A stretch of DNA of 39,652 bases. Origin: Gammaproteobacteria bacterium (GTDB lineage Bacteria; Pseudomonadota; Gammaproteobacteria; Steroidobacterales; Steroidobacteraceae). Location: NCBI GenBank assembly GCA_028293725.1, contig JAQGOE010000001.1, forward strand, positions 1 to 39,652, written 5' to 3'. The notes beneath the pieces are model-generated. The model saw only the letters and a list, made by a program, of their open reading frames with translations, did no database searches and had not been told where the DNA came from. The position numbers and the translations under genes were made by a program. Within the stretch, counting starts at the first letter, position 1; every line of letters starts with the position of its first letter. Of the stretch, positions 15,136 to 24,132 are shown piece by piece.

Positions 15136-16313
15136 CAGCGCCGCTGGCTGGATTACGCGTACTCGAGCTCGCCCGCATTCTGGCGGGCCCCTGGATCGGA
15201 CAAACCCTCGCCGACCTCGGCGCCGATGTTGTGAAAGTCGAAGCCCCCGAAGGCGACGACACGCGTCGCTGGGGACCGCCGTTCATCCGTCGTGGCGAGG
15301 ATCTCGATGCAGCCTATTTTCATTGCTGCAACCGGGGAAAGCGCTCGGTCATCGCGAACTTACGCGATCCCGGGGGCCAGCAATTCGTGCGCGCGCTCGC
15401 GCGACGCTCGGATGTTCTCATCGAGAATTTCAAGGTCGGCGGCCTGGCGAAATACGGCCTCGACTACGAATCACTGCACGCCTTGAATCCACGCCTCGTC
15501 TATTGCTCCGTAACGGGCTTCGGACAGACAGGCCCTAAAGCCAGCCACGCCGGCTACGACCTCATGATCCAGGGCATGAGCGGCATCATGGACCTCACTG
15601 GCGATCCCGCCGGACCGCCGCAAAAGATGGGCGTTGCCTTTGCCGACATTTTCACTGGAACCTACGGCGTCATTGCCATCCAGGCCGCCCTCGCCCAACG
15701 CGAGCGCACCGGCCTCGGCCAACATATCGACATGGCATTGCTTGACACGATGGTCGCCGTTCTCGCCAACCAGGCCCTGAATTTCCTGGTGTCCGGCGCG
15801 GTGCCGCACCGGTTGGGCAATGCCCATCCCAACATCGTGCCCTACCAGGTATTCGAAGTGCGCGATGGCCACGTCATTGTCGCCGTCGGTAACGATCAGC
15901 AGTTCCGACAATTCTGCGCTGTGATCAAGCGGCCGGAGTTGGCTACCGACCCACGCTTCCTGACGAACGCCGACCGGGTCGGCAACCGTGAGCCCTTGAT
16001 AGAGGCGATCAGTCTCGCCCTGCGTGACTTCACGCGCTCGGAGCTACTTCCCGCGCTGGAGGCCTGCGGCGTCCCTTGCGGACCGATCAATTCCGTCGCT
16101 GAAGCGTTCGCCGAACCGCAAGTCATCGCACGCGGCCTCCGCCTGGATCTGTCCGCCTCCGAAGTGCCCGGCGGCTTGATTCCGTCGGTGCGCACCCCGA
16201 TCGTATTTTCCGACGCAGACCTCGCATTGCAGCGCCCCGCGCCGCGGCTGGGTGAGCACACTGCCGAAGTCATGCAAGAATTGGGAATCCCGTATCATCG
16301 CCGCCCACCATGA
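15132..16313 (+). CDS. CaiB/BaiF-type (class III) CoA-transferase
   Basis: This 393-residue protein shows the family pattern from its start: APLAGLRVLELARILAGPW, then LADLGADVVKVE and R-W-G-PPF. The catalytic Asp lies in the FADIFTGTYG segment near residue 170. Class III CoA-transferases move CoA between carboxylates through an aspartyl intermediate; members act on carnitine, formate/oxalate, bile acids and many others. The ATG at 15132 is chosen because it overlaps the amidase stop and begins the conserved domain; an upstream in-frame ATG at 15066 lies inside the amidase gene. Its own stop overlaps the protease start. No racemase motif distinguishes it as Amacr, so the substrate is open. Confidence 0.87.
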   Translation: MTAPLAGLRVLELARILAGPWIGQTLADLGADVVKVEAPEGDDTRRWGPPFIRRGEDLDAAYFHCCNRGKRSVIANLRDPGGQQFVRALARRSDVLIENFKVGGLAKYGLDYESLHALNPRLVYCSVTGFGQTGPKASHAGYDLMIQGMSGIMDLTGDPAGPPQKMGVAFADIFTGTYGVIAIQAALAQRERTGLGQHIDMALLDTMVAVLANQALNFLVSGAVPHRLGNAHPNIVPYQVFEVRDGHVIVAVGNDQQFRQFCAVIKRPELATDPRFLTNADRVGNREPLIEAISLALRDFTRSELLPALEACGVPCGPINSVAEAFAEPQVIARGLRLDLSASEVPGGLIPSVRTPIVFSDADLALQRPAPRLGEHTAEVMQELGIPYHRRPP

Positions 16314-17557
16314 ACTGGCTAACCTCACTTTTCATCGCAGCCGTCGCCGTCAGCACCGCGCTAGAGCTGTGGCTCTCGCAGCGACAGATCGTCGCCGTCA
16401 CCGCCCACCGCGACCACGTTCCTGAACCCTTCGCGGCTAGCGTCACCGTCGTCGAGCACGCGAAAGCGGCCGATTACACGATCGCCAAAGCGCGCTTCGG
16501 ACGTGTCGCGGAGATCATGAACGCCGTGATCACCCTCGCCCTGACCGTCGGCGGCGGCATCGCCGCCATCGATGCCCTTTGGCGCCACACCGGCTGGTCC
16601 CAGCCGTGGCTGGGCCTCGTCGTCATTGGCAGCGTGTTTCTCGTCACGGGCATCATCAACCTGCCGCTTTCCATCTGGAGCACCTTCAAGCTCGAAGCCC
16701 GCTTCGGCTTCAACCGCACGACTCCGGCACTGTTTGTCGCGGACCTGGCCAAGAGCCTCTTGCTTACAGTACTGCTCGGCGGCCCGATGCTCCTTGCGAC
16801 TCTCGCGCTCATGGAACGTGCGGGACAGTTATGGTGGGTCTGGGCGTGGCTGCTCTGGCTGGCGGTGATGTTCATCATGACGTGGGCCTATCCCGCCTTC
16901 ATCGCGCCCCTGTTCAACAAGTTCTCACCTCTGAAGGACGAGACCCTCAAGACCCGAATCGAGGACCTGCTGACCCGTTGCGGCTTCAAGTCACAGGGCG
17001 TCTTCGTAGTCGACAACTCGCGCCGCTCGTCCCACGGCAACGCCTACTTCACCGGCATCGGCACCAATAAGCGCATCGTCTTCTTCGACACCCTGCTGGA
17101 GCGCCTCGCGCACCCCGAGGTGGAAGCCGTCCTCGCCCACGAGCTCGGCCATTTCAGCCTGAAACACGTGCGCAAGCGTCTGCTGGTATCCATCGCGACA
17201 TCTTTCATCGCCCTGGCCATCCTCGGCTGGCTAACCGGCCAACCGTCGTTCTACTCCGCGCTCGGTGTCCCGACACCCTCGACCCACACGGCGCTGCTGC
17301 TCTTCATCCTGGCAGCGCCCTTCTTCACCTTCTTCATCACCCCACTCAACTCCCTCTGGTCGCGCCGCCACGAGTTCGAAGCCGACAGCTTCGCAACCCA
17401 CCACGCCAGCGCGAACGAGCTCGCCACCGCACTGGTGAAACTCTACCGAGACAACGCCAACACCCTGACACCCGACCCGGTGTACGTAGCCTTCCACTAC
17501 TCGCATCCGCCTGCGCTGGAGCGAATCAGCAGATTGAAGGCCGCGGCTACGGCGTAA
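16310..17557 (+). CDS. M48-family (STE24/CAAX-type) membrane zinc metalloprotease
   Basis: This 415-residue polytopic membrane protease has an N-terminal STE24-type membrane domain with about four to five helices, the signature AYPAFIAPLFNKF, and the zinc motif H277-E278-x2-H281 (HELGH). The third ligand region is EFEADSFA near residues 355-362, followed by a C-terminal HPP motif (SHPPALERI). Bacterial STE24 homologues are thought to act in membrane-protein quality control; CAAX processing itself is eukaryotic. The ATG overlaps the CoA-transferase stop, an odd partner for metabolic genes. It ends 11 bases from the convergent Uma2 gene with no visible terminator. Confidence 0.9.
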   Translation: MNWLTSLFIAAVAVSTALELWLSQRQIVAVTAHRDHVPEPFAASVTVVEHAKAADYTIAKARFGRVAEIMNAVITLALTVGGGIAAIDALWRHTGWSQPWLGLVVIGSVFLVTGIINLPLSIWSTFKLEARFGFNRTTPALFVADLAKSLLLTVLLGGPMLLATLALMERAGQLWWVWAWLLWLAVMFIMTWAYPAFIAPLFNKFSPLKDETLKTRIEDLLTRCGFKSQGVFVVDNSRRSSHGNAYFTGIGTNKRIVFFDTLLERLAHPEVEAVLAHELGHFSLKHVRKRLLVSIATSFIALAILGWLTGQPSFYSALGVPTPSTHTALLLFILAAPFFTFFITPLNSLWSRRHEFEADSFATHHASANELATALVKLYRDNANTLTPDPVYVAFHYSHPPALERISRLKAAATA

Positions 17558-17568
17558 AGCACGCTCGT

Positions 17569-18153
17569 TTACAACATCTGGGCGAGAACCTCGTCCCAAT
17601 CAATGATGACGTCGGGAACGGCGGCGAGCTGTGTTTGTCCTTTGAGCCTGAGAGTGGTCGGGTGTCCGTAAGATCCGGCTTGAAGCCGGTGGATAGTCAC
17701 CGTGCGATCGATTGGATCGATGAACCAGACTTCCCTGACACCCGCGCGTTCATAAACGGGGAGTTTGACGATCTGGTCGTGGCGGCTAGTACTCGGTGAG
17801 AGGACCTCCACCAGCCAGTCGGGAGCACCGCGCACTCCGCGTGCGTCGACTTTCTGAAGGTCGCAAACAATGAAGATATCGGGTTGCACTACGGTGTCGA
17901 CTTGATCGTCTGCTTCGGTCGACTTGGGCAGGCGGACGTCAAACGGCGCGACATATACGCGGCAGGGCTTACCTTTGAGCGCATTCGCCGCTTGGCGATT
18001 GAGTTCACCGACGATCTCCTGGTGAGCCCGTGTCGGGGACGGCGGTTCTCTGACATAGGCGGTCCCATCGACGAGTTCATCGCCGTAAGTACGAGACCAT
18101 ACGAGGTAGTCGGCGTAGGTGTGGTGCTGCGTGTCGCGCTTGAATACTGTCAT
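17569..18153 (-). CDS. Uma2-family (DUF820) putative restriction-endonuclease-fold protein
   Basis: This 194-residue protein matches the Uma2/DUF820 family, a PD-(D/E)xK-type fold common in cyanobacteria and scattered elsewhere. Seen are TYADYLVW at the N terminus, the acidic pair VVQPDIFIV and WLVEVLSPSTS that would form the active site, then KLPVYERAGVREVWFID. Biological targets are unknown for the family. It stands alone between convergent and same-strand genes, with a nested inverted repeat 34-84 bases upstream of its start. No antitoxin or methylase gene is adjacent. Confidence 0.85.
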   Translation of the reverse strand: MTVFKRDTQHHTYADYLVWSRTYGDELVDGTAYVREPPSPTRAHQEIVGELNRQAANALKGKPCRVYVAPFDVRLPKSTEADDQVDTVVQPDIFIVCDLQKVDARGVRGAPDWLVEVLSPSTSRHDQIVKLPVYERAGVREVWFIDPIDRTVTIHRLQAGSYGHPTTLRLKGQTQLAAVPDVIIDWDEVLAQML

Positions 18154-18186
18154 GGTCGTGACTGCTGTGTTTGATCCGATTCACCA

Positions 18187-18237
18187 TGGGAGCATTGTTA
18201 GTTTGCCACGAGCTGGCACGCTGGCGCAATGCTCCCA
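18187..18237. repeat. Nested inverted repeat (11-bp arms around an inner hairpin)
   Basis: TGGGAGCATTG (18187-18197) is matched perfectly by CAATGCTCCCA (18227-18237). Inside lies a second pair, TGCCA (18204-18208) and TGGCA (18214-18218). The element is in the 201-bp gap upstream of the Uma2 gene and downstream of the glycosyltransferase gene. There is no T-run, so it is not a standard terminator. It could be an operator, a REP-like element or a processing hairpin. No gene is seen in the rest of the gap. Confidence 0.7.
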
Positions 18238-18354
18238 ATCAATGCATACAGACCGCGTCGTGAACAAGTCCGACGTGTAAATCACCGCGCGCAATTCCCA
18301 CGCGAATCCTACGTAGGGTTCACCACGCTGGAACGCGCGCTCTAAACACGTCCA

Positions 18355-20301
18355 CTACGGCCGTACCGGCGGCACGTAGTACAGCTCGATCGTCTTCCCA
18401 ACCAACTCCAACGGCTTGTACGCATCCAACCACGCATACCCCTTCGGGTCATGCACCACAGCCAACGCCGAGATCGCCACCCATCCCGTTACCGGCTTCC
18501 ACGGCGGCATAATCACAAACGGCGGCAGCGACTCGCGCGCGAGGTTAGCCGTCCCGCGATAAGCCAGATTCAACTTAGGGATCTTGATCTCAGCGGCGCG
18601 CTGCTCCAGCCGTCGCAAATCCTGCCCCCAATCGAGGTCCGAATCGACCAACACCCGCTCCGGATGCGCCACCGCTTCATTGAAATACGGCAGATAGTCC
18701 GGATTCGCCGTCCACAACGTGAGCACCTGCCAGCCTACCAACACCACCAGTACTCCCTGCCCAACGACAGCCAGCGGACCCAGGGTCGCCTTGCGCAAAG
18801 CGCCCCACGCCAGCACCAGCAAATGCGCGCCGCCGAGCGCCATGAACGGGTACAGCACCAGGACGTGCCGGATCCCGATGTTGATGTGACTGAAGGCACT
18901 CGCAAAAGCCAGCAGGATCAGAAACAACACCAGCGGCGCCAGCCGCCACGCGTCCCTCGCCTGCCATCCCTCACGAGCCAGTACCACCATTCCGATCGGC
19001 CCGCAGACCAGGAGCGGTATGGGCGTCTTCGTCGCAAGCGCCACCAAGTAGAAATACCACCATCCCGTCGAGCGCTGCTGTCCCAACAGAAACGACAGGT
19101 GTCCCGAGTCGTTATGCGCCTTGAGCGCAATAATGCCCTCGAAAAAGCCTTTCACCCAGGTCGGTAACCACAGGTGTTCCAGCAAGACCCCGGCGTCATG
19201 GGAGATCCCACGCTCATGCTGCAGAAACACAATCGCCCAATCAAACTTGTGCGCAACTACGTTCGCCCCCGGCGAGCGTATCCCGTACGCAATCGCCAGC
19301 GGCACCATGGCCATCACGACAACGAGCGCCAACCCGATGAGCCTCGTGCGTGCCACCGATACATCGACCCGCCCCGCCTCGACGGCCGCGAACGCCGGCC
19401 CGCCACGCTCCGCCGCAGCGACGCGCCCCGCGCCCGCGCCACCCTGCACGACGGCCCCACACTCCGCCGCACCAACGCGCTCCGCTGCCGCAATGCGCCC
19501 CGCACCCGCGCCACCATGCCCGATGGCCCCTTGCTCCACCACGCCCCCGCGCTGCGCCGCCTCAACGCCGCGCCCCACAGCACCACGCTCCCCGGCGCCC
19601 CCGGCCACCCGCCGCCGCACCACCCATAGCGCCCCCGCCAGCACAACGAAGCCCAACCCCAAAAACGGTATCGCCGAAAACTTAGCCCCAACAGCCACCC
19701 CCGCGGTGACCCCAAAAAACACGGCATCGCGCCACCGCGCACTATCAAGCCAACACTGCATCGCATAAAGCGCCAGCAACACCGTCCCTGCCGCCGCCAC
19801 ATCGAGCGTGGCCAACGCCGCATGCCCCAAAACAGGCGGCACCGACGCCAACAGCAGCACTGCCAGTAAAGCCTCTCCCTCGGAGCGTGTCAGCCGCCGC
19901 GCCCACAGCCACGTGGAGAACAACAACATCACCAGAAACGGCAACGTCCCCAGGCGCGCCAGCATCAAATAAAGGTCGTAATGCCCGCCCGTGTAAAGAA
20001 TATCGACTCCTTCCTGCACCCCATCCGGCGGCGGCGTGCCGAACGACCGGGCCCCGGCGAGATACGGCCCCAGCGCCATGAGCGCGCGCGCGATCGGCGG
20101 ATGCTCGGTGTCGTATTCGTAACGTCCCTTGTCGAGCAGCTCGATGCCGGCGGCAAGGTGCTCTGGCTCATCCCACGTGTTTGAATAGATGCGCCACGTG
20201 CTCGCCGCGAGCAGACACGCGGCAAGAATGAGCAAGGCCAACGCAACACGGGTAGCCGGCGCCGCCACCGGCGTCGCGGATTCGGTCGAAGTCGTCGTCA
20301 T
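18355..20301 (-). CDS. GT39-type membrane glycosyltransferase (Pmt/ArnT-like)
   Basis: This 648-residue polytopic membrane protein has about ten or more helices. The first loop after helix 1 carries the acidic pattern of GT-C fold enzymes (NTWDEPEHLAAG, with Asp-Glu near residues 43-44), and EHPP follows near residue 65. Such enzymes transfer sugars from polyprenyl-phosphate donors to proteins or lipids on the periplasmic side. The family is clear; donor and acceptor are not. Between two helices (coordinates about 19373-19615) sits a Gly/Ala/Arg-rich insert of roughly 80 residues with repeated 24-residue units, not expected in the family. The start ATG encodes MTTTSTES before helix 1. No partner glycan genes are nearby. 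Confidence 0.82.
   Translation of the reverse strand: MTTTSTESATPVAAPATRVALALLILAACLLAASTWRIYSNTWDEPEHLAAGIELLDKGRYEYDTEHPPIARALMALGPYLAGARSFGTPPPDGVQEGVDILYTGGHYDLYLMLARLGTLPFLVMLLFSTWLWARRLTRSEGEALLAVLLLASVPPVLGHAALATLDVAAAGTVLLALYAMQCWLDSARWRDAVFFGVTAGVAVGAKFSAIPFLGLGFVVLAGALWVVRRRVAGGAGERGAVGRGVEAAQRGGVVEQGAIGHGGAGAGRIAAAERVGAAECGAVVQGGAGAGRVAAAERGGPAFAAVEAGRVDVSVARTRLIGLALVVVMAMVPLAIAYGIRSPGANVVAHKFDWAIVFLQHERGISHDAGVLLEHLWLPTWVKGFFEGIIALKAHNDSGHLSFLLGQQRSTGWWYFYLVALATKTPIPLLVCGPIGMVVLAREGWQARDAWRLAPLVLFLILLAFASAFSHINIGIRHVLVLYPFMALGGAHLLVLAWGALRKATLGPLAVVGQGVLVVLVGWQVLTLWTANPDYLPYFNEAVAHPERVLVDSDLDWGQDLRRLEQRAAEIKIPKLNLAYRGTANLARESLPPFVIMPPWKPVTGWVAISALAVVHDPKGYAWLDAYKPLELVGKTIELYYVPPVRP
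19406..19549. repeat. 72-bp imperfect tandem repeat inside the GT39 gene
   Basis: Two units (19406-19477 and 19478-19549) share CGCTCCGC and GCGCCCCGC blocks with an offset of exactly 72 bases (24 codons). Read on the minus strand they give GGAGAGRxAAAER twice. Similarity fades toward the end of the second unit. Confidence 0.65.
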
Positions 20302-20341
20302 ACGGGAAGGAAGCGCTTGACCTTCAGGTCCTCGAGGGCAA

Positions 20342-20968
20342 TCAGCCCGGCTCCGGCCGCACCAGCCGCGGCCTGGTCAGCAATGCCGGGCGGCGGCGGC
20401 GAACCTGGCGCGAACTCGGACTCGCAGTGCTCGTGGCATCGAACACCTGCCGTGCCGCGTGGATCGAGGTACCGTTTGCCCGGACCCACTCGGCGACGGC
20501 AACCAATGGAACACGCAGAGACCGACCTAACTTCGTCAGCTCATAGTCCACGCGCGGCGGAACGGTCGGGTGAACCGTACGCGTGACCAAGCCATCACGC
20601 TCGAGGCTACGCAGAGTCAGCGTCAACATGCGCTGCGAGATGCCATGAATCGCCCGGCGAATTTCGTTGAACCGCACCGGGCCACGCCCCTCGCACAGCA
20701 GCTCCACTACCAACACGGTCCACTTGTCCCCGATGCGGGCCAGCGTCTCGCTGACCATGGTGCACTCAACCACGGGCTCGAACCGCTCGGCCTCTTCAAG
20801 CCGCTCACCTTCCTCGAGACCCTGCGCCTCGATGCGGCCTCCCGCCCCGACCCGCGCTCCCGATTCGACGCGACCCTCCACCTCGACGTGCCCTCCCGCT
20901 TCGACGTGGCCTCCCACCTCGAAACGGCCCTCCGCCTCCACAGGCTCATCAATGTCACTGGGTTTCAA
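20342..20968 (-). CDS. HxlR-family regulator with an N-terminal hexapeptide-repeat extension
   Basis: This 208-residue protein has a winged-helix HxlR domain from about residue 66: ECTMVSETLARIGDKW, then RFNEIRRAIHGISQRMLT and LERDGLVTRTVHPTVPP, as in the family. Cys69 sits where redox-sensing HxlR proteins such as YodB keep their reactive Cys. Residues 10-63 are about nine hexapeptides of the type VEAxGR, highly charged and absent from normal family members of about 110-150 residues. The start is TTG at 20968, supported by AAGAAGG 7 bases upstream; no in-frame ATG precedes the domain. The C-terminal tail is Arg-rich. It is divergent from the azoreductase gene, a common regulator-target arrangement for quinone or electrophile stress. 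Confidence 0.83.
   Translation of the reverse strand: MKPSDIDEPVEAEGRFEVGGHVEAGGHVEVEGRVESGARVGAGGRIEAQGLEEGERLEEAERFEPVVECTMVSETLARIGDKWTVLVVELLCEGRGPVRFNEIRRAIHGISQRMLTLTLRSLERDGLVTRTVHPTVPPRVDYELTKLGRSLRVPLVAVAEWVRANGTSIHAARQVFDATSTASPSSRQVRRRRPALLTRPRLVRPEPG
20780..20941 (-). repeat. 18-bp tandem repeats encoding hexapeptides in the HxlR gene
   Basis: About nine 18-bp units encode VEAEGR, FEVGGH, VEAGGH, VEVEGR, VESGAR, VGAGGR and more divergent copies. The period is six residues with Glu at position 2 and Gly-Arg/His at positions 5-6. Confidence 0.85.
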
Positions 20969-20980
20969 ATAAGTGCCTTC

Positions 20981-21034
20981 TTGCGGGTTCTCCCGATAGT
21001 CACCATTCTAGCGCTAGTCACAAAGCGTAACCAA
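20981..21034. promoter_or_regulatory. Divergent promoters and candidate HxlR operator
   Basis: Toward the azoreductase gene, TTGCGG (20981-20986) and CATTCT (21004-21009) are spaced 17 bases. Toward the HxlR gene, TTGGTT (21034-21029) and TAGAAT (21010-21005) are spaced 18. The two -10 elements overlap. Around them lie the palindrome CTAGCGCTAG (21008-21017) and two direct copies of TAGTCAC (20997-21003 and 21015-21021), 18 bases apart. This is a plausible binding site for the HxlR protein controlling both genes. Confidence 0.45.
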
Positions 21035-21052
21035 GCCACATAAGGGAACCAC

Positions 21053-21679
21053 ATGAGCAAAGTCCTTTTAGTAACCTCGAGCCCCCGGGGCGAAGCCTCG
21101 CACTCCACCCGCATCGCTCGAACCCTGGCCGACCAGCTCACCTCCGGCGACCGGCAATCAACGGTAGTCGTGCGCGACCTCTTCCGGGAGCCTCTACCCC
21201 ATATCGGCGAGGACTTCGTCGCTGTCTTGGGCACACCCCCGGAGAAGCGCACCCCCGCCCAAAGCGCCGCCGCCGCGCTCTCGGATGAGCTGATCGCGGA
21301 ATTATTCGCCGCCGACGTCATTGTGATCGCCTCGGCGATGATCAATTTCGGCGTGTCCTCGACCCTGAAAACCTACATCGACTACATCCTGCGAGCAGGC
21401 TCCACCTTCAGCTACAGCGCGAATGGCCCCGAGGGCCTGGTGAAGGGCAAGAAGGCCTACATCGTGCAGGCCTCGGGCGGTGTCTACTCGGAAGGAGCGC
21501 ATAAGCCCTTCAACTTCCAGGTCCCCTACCTCAAGCATGTGCTCGGCTTCATAGGCGTCACGGACGTCGAAGTCATCCACATTGAAGGCATAGCGTTCGG
21601 CCCGGAAGCCGCAGAGAAGGCCCTTGCAGCTGCAGCCGGCCACGTAGCCACCGTACGCCCCCACGTCCGCGCGGCCTAA
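21053..21679 (+). CDS. azoR: FMN-dependent NADH-azoreductase
   Basis: This 208-residue flavodoxin-like enzyme uses NADH to reduce quinones and azo bonds by two electrons at once. The FMN phosphate loop is SSPRGEASHST near residues 9-19. AMINFGVSSTLKTYID and QASGGVYSEG are the usual flavin-binding and active-site segments of AzoR. The length is typical (E. coli AzoR is about 200). The start has AAGGGA 6 bases upstream. It probably answers to the divergent HxlR regulator and protects against electrophilic quinones. The gene ends 15 bases from convergent purA. Confidence 0.92.
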   Translation: MSKVLLVTSSPRGEASHSTRIARTLADQLTSGDRQSTVVVRDLFREPLPHIGEDFVAVLGTPPEKRTPAQSAAAALSDELIAELFAADVIVIASAMINFGVSSTLKTYIDYILRAGSTFSYSANGPEGLVKGKKAYIVQASGGVYSEGAHKPFNFQVPYLKHVLGFIGVTDVEVIHIEGIAFGPEAAEKALAAAAGHVATVRPHVRAA

Positions 21680-21694
21680 ACCGGCCCCGCTGGC

Positions 21695-23198
<1,504 letters not shown>

Positions 23199-23235
23199 GG
23201 GAGCGACTCCCGACCTGCGCGCACCGCAGGCACCA

Positions 23236-24132
23236 TTATTTACTGACCGACGGGGAGGCGCCCGGACGCGGCTTGTCGGAATCCTTCAGATACTTGAAGA
23301 ACTCCCCGTCCGGCGTCACCACCAGCAGATCGCCATCCTTGCCGAGCGAGTGGTCATACGCCTGCAAGCTGCGGTAGAAGCTGTAGAACTCGGGATTCTT
23401 TGAATAGGCGCGCGCATAGATGCCCGTTGCTTCGGCGTCGCCCTCGCCGTGGACACGCAGGGCCTCGCGCTCCGCGTCCGCGAGGATCTCGGTGCGCTGA
23501 CGCTCGGCGGAAGCACGAATACGCACACTCTGACTCTGACCTTCGGCCCGCAGCCCGCTCGCGATCTTCGCGAAGTTCTGCTTCATGCTCTCGTAAACGC
23601 GCGAGCTCACCTCGTCGGGCAGATTGATCGCCTGCACGCGCACGTCGATGAGCTCGGCCCCGAGGCCGGCGACATTCTTACTCGCCTGACCAAACATCTC
23701 ACCCGTCACCGCCGCGCGCTCGGATGACACGATCTGCTCGAGAGTGCGTTCGGCGACGACGCTCTTGATGCCGTCTTTGACGATTTCCGCCAACCGCCGG
23801 CTCGCGATGTCCTCGCTACCCCCGGTCGCCTGGAAGTAGTAGCTAGCGTCCTTGACGCGCCACTTGATGTAGAAATCGACGACCAGGCCGCGGTTGTCGT
23901 TGGTGAGGAAAGTCTCGCCGTTGTAGGTCTGAGAAAGGATGCGCCGATCGAAGGTCACAACCTGGTCCCACGGCCATTTCGCGTGCAGACCGGGCGCATA
24001 GTGGGTACCTATGATCGCGCCGAATTCGGTGCGGATGGCGAGTTGCGCCTCATTGACAGTGAACAATGAAGTGGCGGCGGCCAGCAGTAACAAGCCGACG
24101 GCGATCATGATCGGGAAAGCGCGTGTGGGCAT
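23236..24132 (-). CDS. hflC: HflC, SPFH protein of the FtsH-regulating complex
   Basis: This 298-residue inner-membrane protein has an N-terminal anchor (IMIAVGLLLLAAATSLF) and a periplasmic SPFH/band-7 domain (VNEAQLAIRTEFG to about residue 190), then a charged coiled region rich in Ala, Glu and Arg. HflC and HflK form a large membrane complex that holds and restrains the protease FtsH. The start shares one base with the stop of hflK (TGATG). The C terminus ends in a Pro/Ser/Lys tail. Confidence 0.95.
   Translation of the reverse strand: MPTRAFPIMIAVGLLLLAAATSLFTVNEAQLAIRTEFGAIIGTHYAPGLHAKWPWDQVVTFDRRILSQTYNGETFLTNDNRGLVVDFYIKWRVKDASYYFQATGGSEDIASRRLAEIVKDGIKSVVAERTLEQIVSSERAAVTGEMFGQASKNVAGLGAELIDVRVQAINLPDEVSSRVYESMKQNFAKIASGLRAEGQSQSVRIRASAERQRTEILADAEREALRVHGEGDAEATGIYARAYSKNPEFYSFYRSLQAYDHSLGKDGDLLVVTPDGEFFKYLKDSDKPRPGASPSVSK

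Noticed and set aside
15132..16313. Carnitine CoA-transferase CaiB specifically
   Set aside because: The class III family is broad, no other carnitine genes are adjacent, and the betaine-type locus is several genes away in a separate unit.
19121..19768. Plus-strand frames opposite the GT39 gene
   Set aside because: They are Pro/Ala/His/Arg-rich shadows produced by the repeat insert on the minus strand.
20780..20941. CRISPR-like array in the HxlR gene
   Set aside because: Units are 18 bp, contiguous without spacers, and encode a regular hexapeptide.
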